Shown: in pieces, positions 35,086-48,500 of the stretch
Layout: the number at the start of each line of letters is the position of its first letter
Numbering within the stretch: position 1 is the stretch's first letter
From: Cardinalis cardinalis
Taxonomy: Eukaryota > Chordata > Aves > Passeriformes > Cardinalidae
Assembly (NCBI GenBank): GCA_014549065.1
Contig: JACDOX010000013.1
Span: 806,001 to 870,000, forward strand
Direction of reading: 5' to 3'
Length of the DNA: 64,000 nt
Made by a program: the position numbers and the translations under genes
The notes under the pieces: generated by a model
The model's input: only the letters and a program-made list of their open reading frames with translations
Databases searched by the model: none
What the model was told of the DNA's origin: nothing

Positions 35086-36792
35086 GTTCCCTTGCTACTA
35101 ACTATTCTCACTGCTAAAGGATACTGCTGGTTTTTAAAGAGCTCTGGATGTAGAGCTCAGGTTAGATAACAGTTATGCTAACATCTGTGTGGGTGGGTGG
35201 TTGAGAATTTCAGTTCCATTCACAGATCAGAATTCAAGATTGAGANCTCAGTCCATTCATTGAGGAAAGGCAGTCCCTCTGTCTACGGACCCCATCTACC
35301 AGCTCAACTTTGCAACCAGAATAGAAGCCCTTTTATGACTCTAGCAGTGCACTGCACAATTTTGTGACAGGTAGGTAATTGCTTTGGGTATGNCAATAGA
35401 TGAAAATTTAACAATTTATGACCAGACAAGAGAGANGTAAATGTAAATGCTGTTGGATGGGAGCTGGCCAAGTGCTGACCTGCAGCACAGTTGTTAATTA
35501 GGATTAACTCCAAGGTCTTAACAGAAATGTTCAGCCACTGCCAGGAAATCAGAGTGGCAGATTCAGGGGTGGCTGTTGTGGTTTCTGCTTCCTCTGCATT
35601 CATTTAAGGGATCCCTTATTTTTAGTGGTGGGGTTAAAATGTCATTTTGTGGAATGTAAAAATGTTTGTTATTTTTTTCATGGGATTGTATGACACCATT
35701 CACACCTGAAGTTTGTTTTGTGTGGGTTTGATAGATTGCTGTACTTACAGGCTTCTTGGATATTGGTTTCTTGTTAACTCCAGTTGCTTTTATTTGTCTG
35801 AGCCATTTTGTGTGAAAAATTGGCATCTTATATACTTGTGATAAAACTAGGTCTTCTTAAAATTTTCAGCGAGGTGGTAACAACAAGATTATTTGTCTTT
35901 TGTGCCAGTAAAAACCACAATATCCTGCTTCTTCCCCTGTGTTGGCTGGTTAGTGTATTTCCCTGTGATTTTCAGGCTTTAATTTCCAGCCTGAGNCTGA
36001 AAAAGCTGAGAAAACAGAACCCACAGCTTATTTATGGAGTGCTTCTGCTAACCACAGTGGCATTGTACAAAGGTAGGCAGCACTGCAGACTGTTCTAGTC
36101 TCANAACTATTAATATGTACTGCCTGCAAGGATATCTACTTTGCAAATTGTGGATATTTTAGCTGGATGTATACCAGCTCAGCTAAACCAGATAATAGTA
36201 TTTTTGTATGAGAATAAGTGAATAGGAAAAGATAGAAACCAAAAGTATTCTAATAATATAGTGCATTATTTTAACTTACAGAGGCAGCTTACTATACTTT
36301 TTTGTTTAAAAATTTAGCAGAAGAATTTGCTTTGACTGGGAATTTGTCTTCCTTCTAAAAAAAGGGGAGACAAACTGTGCTCAGCTCCTGTTTTGAAATA
36401 TCTTCAGAAACAATGATAATTTAAAAAATTAACTAAACCAAATGTGTTCAAAATTCTGCCTTTCACAGTATCAGCAGAGTTGTCAGTACTATGACTTTTA
36501 CACCTGGGTGCCAATATTTCCTCTTGCCCAGTTTCTTAGTATCTTGTTTTACAGCCTTTTATCACCATGCAAGGAAAAAGGGAAAGCTNGTTGTTCCTAA
36601 TTCCTTGTTAGAAGGAAGAAAACGTAATTGTTTTTACAAGGGCTTTCCCTCTGTTTCATTGCAGAGTATCAATCTAGAACTTTGTTGTCTCACAGCAAAA
36701 ATGTATATTATATGTGTTTCATTCTGTTTTCCAGTTTTATAAAGTAGAGATACATGAAGTGTGTTTTAGGACAGACAGCTTTTAAAAAGTGA

Positions 36793-37020
36793 CTTTTTCT
36801 TTTTCTTTTTCTTTTTCTTTTTCTTTTTCTTTTTCTTTTTCTTTTTCTTTTTCTTTTTCTTTTTCTTTTTCTTTTTCTTTTTCTTTTNCTTTTTCTTTTT
36901 CTTTTTCTTTTTCTTTTTCTTTTTCTTTTTCTTTTTCTTTTTCTTTTTCTTTTTCTTTTTCTTTTTCTTTTTCTTTTTCCTTTTCCTTTTCTTTTTCTTT
37001 TTCCTTTTCCTTTTCTTTTT
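36793..37020. repeat. (CTTTTT)n hexanucleotide microsatellite
   Basis: About 38 units of CTTTTT over 228 bp, nearly perfect up to about 36978 and then interrupted by CC variants (ccttttccttttc). One N at 36888. It produces apparent Phe-Ser frames on the plus strand and Lys-Arg frames on the minus strand that are not genes. Pure homopurine on one strand and homopyrimidine on the other. Confidence 0.97.
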
Positions 37021-37049
37021 TTAAAGTAGCTAAGCCAGCAAATCATAAC

Positions 37050-40000
37050 TAGAAATGGAAATGAATTTCCATAGGTATGAAGCATGCCAAATACTAATGC
37101 CTAGTCTGATTTTGTATTTCTGTTTACTTTATCACTGGCATGCCACTGGTTTTTTAAATTACCTTGTGCCTGCAGGATAAGATAGTAACCTACTTCCCTT
37201 TGGCTTTCAAGCTGTAGTTAAGTTTGGCTTAGTTTACCATTTTAATGAGGAGAACTCCCTACACAGTCTTCTGTATCATGAATAAACACTTATTCCTGTT
37301 TATTCATACTGGGATATCTGTTAATATTTTGTTATACTAACATCTGTACCTTGAAACAAAGAACACCCNTTTAAAAAAAAATCTATGAATTAATAGATGT
37401 GTCATTGGGTTTATGGAATACTAAGCCAATGAAAACCTCAAGGGTAAACAATCAGTGAAAGCCACCTGAGCTTATTTAATTAACACTCTGAAAAATGTGA
37501 ACCTGTCAGGAGAAGTATTCCTGTATGTTTTGACACATTTCTTTGTTCTAGTACCCATCAAGATACAATCCCTACACAATAGGAGCCCGGGTGTTGTTTA
37601 GTGTCTGGTAACTGAGAATAGAATAAGGGCTATACTGCCCTTATATTCTGTTTATATCTTTTATATCTTGGATCTCTCAGGAATGTGCTGCAACCCCTAT
37701 CTAGTAAGCTTAGGTAGGCTGCCTTCCTGTGGGAGCAGCATTGTGGTGGGAGGGACAGGGCAGCCACAGCATCCTCCTGAGTGGGCACTGGGTGTGTGGA
37801 TCCTGCAGCTTAGAAGCTCTTCTTGCTCCCACGGATGAAACATAACCCTCATGAGCTGGACACAACAGGACTCTATGTGGGAGGCAGTGCTGATGCAGAC
37901 AGTGAAGATGTTTCCATCCTGTATAGGGGCCAACAAGAGGAATGGTTTGAATTACAGTTCTTGCATTGAAATGGAGCCAGGGACTATTCCCTAATTTAAN
38001 GTAATATGCTTGTGTTAAAATTCAGAAGAAAAAGTGCATTGCTTCATGAAATGTCCTGTGATGGAGCTGTCTGGATTTACCATAAGAGCCATGGCTGTNC
38101 TTAAGTGGTGCTATCTATTCTAAAGAACCTGCTTTTAGTAGGTAAAGTTTTTATTTAGCAGCACCTGAATAATAGGAAAGCATTTTCAAGTGGTGGTATA
38201 CGTGATATTCCCTAAGAATACATACAGTCATATCTGAGANTATTTTTATTGAGATGACAACATTAAAGTAAAATATTGAACTAGTGAATCCTAGAGTGTG
38301 AACAGTGCCTTAAAATTGTCTTCTGATGAGAAAATTAAAGATAAATTCCATTTACAGGAGAAAAGAGAAGGCTTTATCCAATGCCTTTATTATAGAGTGT
38401 GTGTCTGTTTCCATGCAATGACTTTTGGAGCATCTGGATAACAATGACATGGATACCTCTCCAGAGCCAACATTCCCTATAAGTATATATTTAATTTAAC
38501 ATTTTGCCTAGAACATGTTCACTGATTGAACACTGGTAAGGTTATTGCATCTGTAATGCTAATTTGTATCTATGGAACATTTTAAATTGTTCGATAGGAA
38601 ACAGCCTTGGGGTTGTACAATGTAAGATGCTTGTGTAACTTTCCTAGGGTCCTGTTAAAATAGCAAATTCATATTTTTCATGAAATTTGGGTGTCTCTTG
38701 AGCAGAAATTGCCTTGCTTCACAGTAAATCAGCTGCAGTACCTTTGGCACACAAGAATTTACCAAGAACATCTCTCAGAAAGGTCAGCAGATTGCTCAGT
38801 TAAAGCCTCTTTCCAAGTTTTAGATTGCACAAGCTTCAGCTTGAGAAACATTCCCTTGAGTGATTCTCCTGTTTCTAATAATATTGTGTAGATTTAACAG
38901 TGAACTTTAAGTATGTTTCTTCTTGAAACAAGTTGCTAAGACACACTATCCTGTTTTGTGTTCACCATTTGGACAATGCTTCACTATACGCAAGGAAAAT
39001 TACTTTGAGGAACATGGGCAGCTGATTGATCCAGCACCAATGAGCTGCTTTCCATGAGCACCTATAGCACAAATGTCTCCACCAAGAAGATGGGGNGCAA
39101 CACCACTTTATTTAGATTTTGTTCAATGATTGAGACAAATATTACATTTTTATCAATGTCTTGCATTGCAATGAAGAAATCCTGGGTCCCACTTTAGTCA
39201 GTAGAAAACACATCTGGCAGTTCAGTGCTGACACTGTAATCATTATTTCCCAGTGGCCTGTTGCAGTACTTTCCAACCTCTCATTGTTCATGACGTAATC
39301 ACTTCCCATCTTAACTATTTCTGCTGCCACTTTTGTGCTCTTAAGTCTCAGAGCTTCTGAGTGTCCAAAGTTCAGGGGCTAAATCATGAATTCACTCAAG
39401 GAAATGGTTCCACCCTTCTCATTCACTGTACGCTGGTGCTCTACACAACCTTAAGGACAATTCAGACTTTGCCCTTTGTCTTTCAAACCTTTCCTCTATA
39501 AGCTGAAACACTCTGATGTCTGTGAATGCTCTGATGGTGACTTTTAATGCACGATGATCAAAGGGGCTCTGTGCTACCACATTTAATATGTTAATTGTGA
39601 ATAAAAAGTTCCCATGAACTACAAGTATTGCGNTAGGCATCATTGTGAGAAGGAGTTCCCAAGGGGTCTGTGAACATTGTCTTCTACACATGGTTTTCAG
39701 GATGGTAATGAACTCCAGAAATCATCTGGAAATCCCTAAAGAATTTAGTTTTCAGTGGTATTGTGAAACTCTGAGATTCTCTTGGTGGCAGCAGCCACAT
39801 ATTTAAATATACACAGCCATTTCAAACAAAAAGATTGGGAAAAATTGTGGCCATCTCCAACTCAGTAATAAAACATTATAATTCAATATTTATCTATTCC
39901 AAATTTGCCTATTGTAAAAGTGGAAATGCTATAATCTAAACATTTAACCTAAGTTAGTACTTTTACAGTTAGCAGAAAGAGAGGCTCTTCAGAAGGAGAT

Positions 40001-42494
40001 TTGGCTAGTTATTTTAGATGTGTGNTTTATAGTTATAATATCCTTAGCAGCTAATTTATCTCTTCTTGCTGTAGACAGTGTATGGGGCAGACTCGGAACA
40101 AACTCCAGCTGTTGCAGAGCAGCTTTCACTTTTGCCTTGTCTTTCATGGTTTTGTCTGCACAGCCTTAGGCTCAGTTCTCACTTCTCTGGGTGTGATCCT
40201 GCCCAGAGACACCTTGATTTCAACGGAAAAGCAGCTAGAGAGGTGGGTCACAATCCAGGCTGTATCAACCAAATTATCTTTTTTTCCCCATGTTTTGCTT
40301 AAAGCAAGTATAAAGAAATTTTAATACTATTTTGTTTGGATATGCAGGAACATCCTGATTCATGGGAAATAAGAGGAAATTTTAAGGTTCTGTGTTTACA
40401 CTTCTAAACACATTTTATATGATTTTCCACCAGATGGTAAACTTCATTAATGTAAAGCCCTGCTCAAGATACTAACCTTCTTAAGTGTTTGCTTTATTGT
40501 GAAAATCATTAGCAAGTAAAGACTACACAGAAATTGGTACAGGTTACTTTAGTTAAGCTGTAGTTGCTTTGGAGAACTCTTCCAATTTTACAAATATTTT
40601 ACAGATTTATAGTATATCAGAAAAAAGATGTAACCCATTTGAATTAGAACACCTTCTATCAGCATGTGTTGTGTTTCCATTGGCTTTCACTTTTCAACCT
40701 GTCTTTCTTGGTGGTTGTTTCTCCCTTACNTCAACATTTGTTTCTTATTTAGGCCATGATTTTGTGAACAAATCATTGCAAACTAGATGTCAATTTACAC
40801 TCAAGAGTTATTTTTTGGTGGATACTNGTGTGCAAATACCAACCACAAGTAAATGAGTGCTGTTTTATCAAATGTCTAGCAATACCTAATAAATTAATTA
40901 CTTAAAAGAAATTTTAGAAATGAGTGAAAATGGAAAATACAAACATATCTGTGAGAGATTCAGGAGCTACTGGATTATTAGGCTTTACAAAAGTGTTAAG
41001 AAGTGGCAGATTGTAGCAGAATTGAGAGGTTCCACTTGTTTCTATCATCTTGTGTTCATAAAATTAGTCATCATTTGCTTCCCCTTCTTTTGCCTTACAC
41101 AATAGATATAAAGGAATCCACTGGGATAACCATGGAGTTCCAAACCATTGAACTATATTTATTTAGATTACAAAAACAAAAGCAGCAAACCTGACTGATG
41201 AACATCACAGACTGAAGGAACAATGCCTTTAGAAACATGCAAATAGATTTCCTTTAATTCTGGAAGGAGGTCTTTGAAATAAACAGGGTGGTAAATTATT
41301 TAGACTCTATTTTTTTGGAGCTTGTGCTTACTAATGTTCCAGATGTGAAAGAACAGGAAGTTCTATCATTTCCTCAGAATATGTAATGTGTAGACTATTA
41401 TTCTAAAACTGCAGATTGATAAAATAAGAAGAAAAAAAAGATTAATTTTCTTNAAAAAATGTGTTATGGTAGTAGCATTATCATGAAACCTTTTTTTTAA
41501 ACTTTCTTCTTAGTAACATAANTGTTTGCTCATTTTAAGAATCAATCCAGAAGTAGAAACCCCTTTTTACCGCAAGTGGGATGAGAAACCATTAGGATGG
41601 TATTTTCAGAGCATAATTACATTAATAACAGCAAAAACAGTAATAATAATAAACAGTATTATTACAAAATTGAAATCTGTGTTGAGTATTAATGATGATT
41701 ATTAGTAAATATATGGAAATATATTTTCCACAATATTTACCCTAAAATCTTGTGTNACATCACTGATTAGACGTGTGATTAGAAAAATATGTGCTTGAAA
41801 GCAGACAAGAATATAATTCAAACTTTTATAGGTAACTGTAGAATTTTTTCCAGTCTNATAGCAGCTAAAGCAGAGCAGCTGTTCAATCAGTAATCTCCTC
41901 ATTAATTGATTTTAATGATGAATTTGTGAAGTTTTTCTTGTCCGATATGCTGAACTCTTCAGTGTTGTGCACTTTTCTTAAATACAGACATTGCTACAGT
42001 AAACTCTTTTCCTATCAATATATATATATCTATTTTTATGCATGCAAACTTGATGTATTTTTCTCAAGAAAAGTAGTTAACATGAGGAATTCTGAACGTC
42101 ATGTTTTGATCATCCTTTTTAGGGTGCTGTTCTGCACTCTGATTCTGGATCTGTCAATAGGAAGACTGCCCTTNTTCCTCAGGGGAAAAAAGCCTGCTAA
42201 GCTTGGACAAGTTAGTAGGGAAAGCAGGACAGGGGAATCTCTGCAGGGACAGCACTGTCTCCAGTTGTCCATGAGATACTGACTATTTACAGAATGAAAT
42301 GACATAGTATGAAAAATAGTTAAAAACACTGATTTTTGGTGAGTTTTTGCTCTGCAGTTTTTCACAATCTGGTAATTTTACTAATTTCTAAAATGTTAAA
42401 AAAATCCTTCAGGAAAGGTAAAACTTGAATTATGAATGAATTCACACATCCTGAAGAGTAAAAGAGGCAAGCCAAGATCTTTCAAGGACACAAG
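37050..42494. other. Gene-free intergenic stretch
   Basis: 5.4 kb of AT-rich sequence. No gene, RNA gene or interspersed repeat is recognised. All open frames are under 100 codons and look random. Confidence 0.55.
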
Positions 42495-42566
42495 GATACT
42501 AGGATGTAATATTTTTGAAAATACAATTTTTGAATTGTATTTTCAAAAATATTACATCCTAGTATC
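42495..42566. repeat. Perfect hairpin, 34-bp arms and 4-base loop
   Basis: Left arm 42495-42528 starts gatactaggatgtaat; right arm 42533-42566 is its exact reverse complement with no mismatch in 34 bp. The loop is tttg (42529-42532). No target-site duplication is seen around it, so it is not an obvious foldback transposon. The perfection implies recent origin or active maintenance. Confidence 0.97.
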
Positions 42567-45500
42567 AGTCCCTGTTTGTTCTTAAAATACATTCCAAATA
42601 AATGTTGACCTAGTGAATAAACACATTTTGAGAAAGGTTTCTAGATAAAGACATGAGAGAGTGTCTCAAACACAGGAATCAAACTAATTCACCAGTAAAT
42701 CTTAAAGAGCAGAGATACCCCTGGGTCTAGTGAAATTTAAACCTGATCATTATTCAAGATAATTTGTGTAATTTAATATACTGGACAATACTTAGATTTT
42801 GTTTACTGCAAGTGTCATTATTAATGATTAGACATGCTAAAATTGAAGTTATGTGAATTTTGGGCAGTACTGAAGTNATAAGAACTCAAAATCTAGTTCA
42901 GGTAAAAGTTACACAAAAGNTGGGCTGTAGTCCAGCTGTAGTGCTGAGCCTGCAAGAATGTCATCCTGTAAGCGTGACAGCAGCTACGTGATACCACAAA
43001 TAAAGCAACTAGGTGGTAAAACATCAAGAATAGGCTTTCCATCTCCCATTTGGAGCTATACTCAGCCCTAAATTGCATAGTACTTAAAAAAGAATCTGAA
43101 GTCTGTAGTCCTATTAACCTGTGGGCTATTTTAATACAGAAACAAAATTTTATTTTTCTCCACCAGCAGAAACCCCAGCCCAGGGCACTTCTATAATACA
43201 GAGTGACAAAATGCTTATGTAAAAAACGTGGAAAGGGATGTAATGACTCCATGTTACATTAGAAGAGATCAGAATATTGACTATGAGGATAAATATCACT
43301 TAATGATTTAGGATTCTTTCAAGCTGTATATTTGCCTGCAGAAAAAAAAATTGCTTAAAACACTGCAATAAGGCAACATATTCATATTTGTCTTGAGTTC
43401 ATTTCAAAGGGACCTGTGCATTGTGATTTTTCAGAAATCCTTCAATTTACTGAGATGTATTTTGAGAAAGCTGCTTTGTACAGCACCTAAAAGACTATCA
43501 ATAAATTAAAGNACCATTAAGGAAGAGCATATCATAAATTGGCTTCCAGAAGCTTACCAATAGTCTACTGAAAGTTGTGCTGCAGTAAAGCACCTGCCAA
43601 GTGTTAAAAAGTGCTTTCTTGGCATGANAGGGAGCAACATAAAAGATGAAGACACATGTTTGGACACCTGCTTCTGTCTCAAGTGNCACCTGCAGTGGCA
43701 CTGATCACACCAGAGACTTCACAAACCCAAAGTTGTTCCCAGTGCTGCATATCAGCAGTGTGGCTGCATCCNTACTTCAATATGCATCCAGTTACTTTGT
43801 GTGATTTCATAAAATATAAAAGAAACTGGGCCATGGTGACATAAACCAGGCCCCAATTTAGGGAAATCAACAAGATCACTCTGAAGTTAGTACCACTTTT
43901 GGAATAACCTGCTTCCCCAATGGTCCACTTTAAAGAACAGTCTAAAAACANGAAACTATTCTGCAATCCTGAAAACAACTTGGACCCTAGCAAGGAAATA
44001 AATAGCTCCTTTCCACTCCAAGGTGCTGGCTGTGCTTCTGCATTGTTTTTTTGGCTGAGTAACAGCTGTGAAGAGGGGAATACCTTCCAAATGCAAATAT
44101 TAAAATGCCCTTAAGATGTAGACATTTTTATTGCTCTTTGGGAACAGTGCATTCTAGTTTAGACATTAAAAACTCAACATAAAGTACATAGTTTACACCT
44201 ATTAACTAGATTTCTAGTGGTGGTTGGCCTAAACAGGACTGTAGATGGCAAGGATATAAGAAAGAAAAGACTTGATGGAAATGAAATGACCTCTAAATAT
44301 ATGGTCTTCACAGAATTACATTTAAATATTTTCATTCTTTTTCCAGTCCTCTACATGAGTTCAAAGACTCATGACTTCAGGGACACACAGGCAATATCCT
44401 TTGCTTTTAGCACATTATCTTGGAAAAGTCTCCATATCTAAGACATTAAGCCATGTTTATTACCATGTAGAAGAGGATAAAACACCATGAGTCAGTCTTC
44501 TCTACACTCAGTTTTCTTCTTGTTATGAAATACAATGTTCTGCAAGCACTGAGTCATTAAAAAATGAGAAAGATCCCTAGTACAGTATTTGTTAAACAGT
44601 CAAAAAAAGAAGAAGCTATTTTTAATAGAATTCTAAATTTATTATCTGTTAGATTTCCAGATACTTTTAAAGAACAATTGAGAAATTACTCATTCACTAT
44701 TTTGTTCAGATTAGGAATGGACTGAAATGATCTGAAGAATAATTTTCAAGATAAAATGTGATGTAATTAAATTGAAAAATATCTGAGAAAATTTTTTTCA
44801 GTTGAAACTGCTAATGGAAGCTAGACTGGCTTCCAGATTTTTATCCTTCTTTTTGTCCCATTCACTTTATACTGTTAATTACCTCTTCAGCAGCTCTATT
44901 GAGTTGCAAATTAAAAAAAAATCTGAACCAAAGCCAAACCAACCAAACGACTTTGCCATCAAGAAAAAAATTGCCTTTCATATTTTAATATAATGCAGAG
45001 AAGAAAAAGGAGATATTTTATATTTAGCTTTAGGGAGTTANTTTTTTTTTATAGAAAGGAAAGTGAAGATCACACATGAAAATATTTGCTAATTCAGAGT
45101 GTTAAGAAGACCCGGATTAAGGAGAGCCAGGACATTCTGAACCTCCATCCAACCCTGGTTTTTAATCTCAGGTTAAAATTTGGAAGGAGAGAAGAAAGGA
45201 ATGTTAATGTCAGTAACTAAAGCTCTGTAGTCTTAACTTCTTTACATCAGATTTGGTCAGTGAAATTACATAACCCTACTTAGAAACTGGTGTAACTATG
45301 TGGCTTCTTGATATATATATTTTGTTAGAGAAACTGTTATAATGTGCCTTTAGAAATTAGAAAGGGATGTAAGCACAGAAATCTGTATTAGCATTTAATC
45401 TGGCAAGTAAAGAATTACAGAAATTCTAGAAAATTATCTCAAGATAGTTGACTTTGTGGCTACTTTNATCTTTCTGTGAAAGTGAACCAGCTATTAGCAT

Positions 45501-48500
45501 TAATGGAGACACTGCCTCTTCACTGGCTCCCACAGCATGGCTGGAGCATGCTGAGGCTCTCACCCTAGGTGTGGTCCATGAAAAATAAGCTCATATGGCA
45601 AGATTCCTATTGCAGATGCATTTTGCTGATGGTTTCCAACCTTCCCCTCCAGCATTCCCCAAGTGTTACCTTAAAGCCATTGCTGGATCTGGATTCCATA
45701 TGGGCTCAGGCTCATACTTTTGCACAGCACATGGATGAAGTCAAAGAAATTAATGGCAGACTCACAATTCAGGCATCAATGTTTCTTTGTAAGCCCACTT
45801 TAAGGAACTAGACTTCCCTTGACAATTAATGTAAAGCATGCCTGGGCTGTGTAGGTGCTCCATCACTTATCTTAGACCCCAAAGTTATTTGGATACTTTT
45901 AGTGGCATTACAACAGATGATAGGGCCTCAGTTTGTGGTTAAATGAATCAGTTCAGGGCTTTGATCTGAAAGGGCTTGATTTGCTAGAAGTGGTTTGAGC
46001 ACTCAGATCTGCAAGGGAGGAGAGAAAGGCAGTGGCCATGTTGTTCTGGAGACCTGGGGGAAAGCACTTCCCTGGGAAGTGGAAGATCTGATTCAGTTTC
46101 CTCCACATCCTGAGGAAGGGACAGCCCTCTCCCATTTCCCAGTCTTTTCCCCAGACAGGTATGGGGTCACACTCCATCCTTCCTATTGCAGAAGGACTAC
46201 TGATAGTCCAGATGAAGCAAGCATGAACCCAGAGAACAGGCAGGCAAGAGGACCCCATGTGACTTGTAACGTGTGAGCTGTAGGGAAACTTGGCTTCCCT
46301 CTTAGGAGTGAACATGTAAACAGCTTGGGAAACCTCTGATTAGCTGTGAATATTAAAACAGCTTGGGAAGTGGGCATTCTAAGCTACCTCTAAATGAGTA
46401 ATGTGTTTTCTGGGCAATGCCACCACCTGTGTTTTGGGCTGATATGAATGATTCAGTGTGACATCTGCAGTGTGCACTCTTCTGAATACATCATTGTTAT
46501 CAGGGGAATGAAAATGTATGTCCATTTGGGCCCATTTAGCAAATTAGCAAAAGCTTTGAATAATGGCCATGATACAAAAACATGAGATGACTAATCAGTT
46601 GAATTTTTTTTTTGGCAAGGATGTCAAAAGGCATTAAACATTTTTTAGATATAAGAAATGTAATAAGCCTCTGAACTGACAGTAAAGGGCAGTACTAAGG
46701 CNAGTGAAAAAGAAAACACTTTAATGCTTATTGCAGAACAGAGGGTGCAGAAAGGTTCATATTTCTCCTAAGTTAATGAGATGAAGGAAACCCATGCTGA
46801 AGAAGAGAGAAATAAAGTATCAAAAGGATGTNATTTTGGAGATAATTTATTTGTTGGGTTCCCTATTATTTTCTTCACCTTTGTCCTTCTTCCCTTCTGT
46901 TCCATCTTTCTCATTGGAGTGGAGCAGGAGGTGGAGTGATATTGTGATTAGTCCAGAATATGGAGCAACTTCAATCTTCAATGCCTCTATGTGTTTATGC
47001 TTGTGTGCCTGTGAGTATATTAATGCACTTGTTCAATATTCCATCTGATGCTGACAAAACACCTCCAAAGGAAGGAGTGATGGTATTTCCTCCTTTTGTT
47101 CTTGAGGTGGGTAAGACACATTTTTCTGCAAAAAAATGCTCTCCTGTTCCTGATGCAATCACTTTCAAAATGTGCTGTCCCACCCAAATGAGAATTGCAT
47201 CCTACTTTTCTCCTCTGGGGACTGTGAGCTTAAACTTTTAGGGCTTGTCTCTACAAGCACAGTCTTTACCTCCCTCTCCCCCATGCAGGCNAAGAGATCA
47301 GACCATCTGGTCCTGCATCCATTGCACCACCCNCAGTCAACTCCTTATCTTGAAAAACGAGGGTACCTCTTACAATTGGATGGAACCTCAAGATGTGTTG
47401 GGGGAAAAGTCTGTAACTTTAAAATTATGCATACTAAATAACATAAACTTAATTCTGAAATTCTGTGTTGTTTTGTCAGTCTGAAATATCTGTTATCTTT
47501 GAGTTTATGTCTCCAGGGACCACAGTGGTAGGTGCTGAGCCTGGGGCTCTTTCTGAGTCAGAAAGGCACAGGGCCAGGAAAAATGCCAGTTCCCAGCCCT
47601 TATTAATGAGTGCATGGGGAGATCTTTCTGTTTACAGGATCAAAGACCAGCTGACACTTGCTCTGGCGCTGAGAAGATTAGAAATNAGGATCCTGCTTTT
47701 GTGAGTTCCTGAGCACCTTTAAATCTCTTTGACCTTGGCGAAGAGGANGAAGAAACTGTAAATATAACTCTCTGAAGATTCTCTGTGAAGTCCTTGCATT
47801 CATGTGGGACAGCAGTGACAAATGCAGGAATCTGAGTGTCCCCAAGATACCACGACCTAGGACTCTTACAATAAGACACTTTTTTTCTGAAACGAGTGTC
47901 AATTTTTTTAATACGAAGTTGTCTCTTTTTAAATGACCATTGGAAGAAATGACCTTGTGATATGNGTGAAGTTGTATTGAATACCTTAGATGATGAATGA
48001 TGATATATTGTATCCTATTGCAGAGTTCCTGAAGAGACGTAGTTTGTCTACAGGAAAGGTATTAGCTTGGATATTTGTTACCGTTTCCTTTTCATATTAT
48101 AAAAGCAAAAAATATGCAGATTGAATGTTCAGGATTCACATAAAAAGATGTGCTTNGTTTTCTGTTATTCATTCATTAAATATTATAGATATTATTTACA
48201 AAAATTCGTTGTCCATGGCTGAACTTTATGCATTTTTCTACTTCCCTGATTTGTGGCAGAAAATGTAACAAAAGCCTTATCTGGGTTTTTACCAGTAGGG
48301 TAGCACACACCCTTTGGTAACTTGGTGCGTTTTTATCTTTAGTTTATTTAATCTTCTATTTTTTTTTCAATTGATTGCCATTGATTATTAACATTTTAAT
48401 AAGTACTTACCTGGTAATTTTTTTTTTNAAATTTTAATGCCCTGAAAGCAGCAGGCAGAACAGAAAAGTAAATCATGTCTGAGCCTTCAGTTCCCTCTTC

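Larger units (their letters stand above)
28030..36785. other. Gene-free intergenic stretch
   Basis: 8.7 kb without a recognisable gene. Contents seen: a 31-bp-arm hairpin at 30115-30183, a nine-G run at about 30608, and a mixed direct/inverted repeat cluster at 34956-35085. The segment 31500-31700 is richer in GC than its surroundings and could be an old repeat, but no family is recognised. Confidence 0.55.

Noticed and set aside
36708..37085. Lys-Arg dipeptide-repeat protein on the minus strand
   Set aside because: Purely the translation of the (CTTTTT)n microsatellite.
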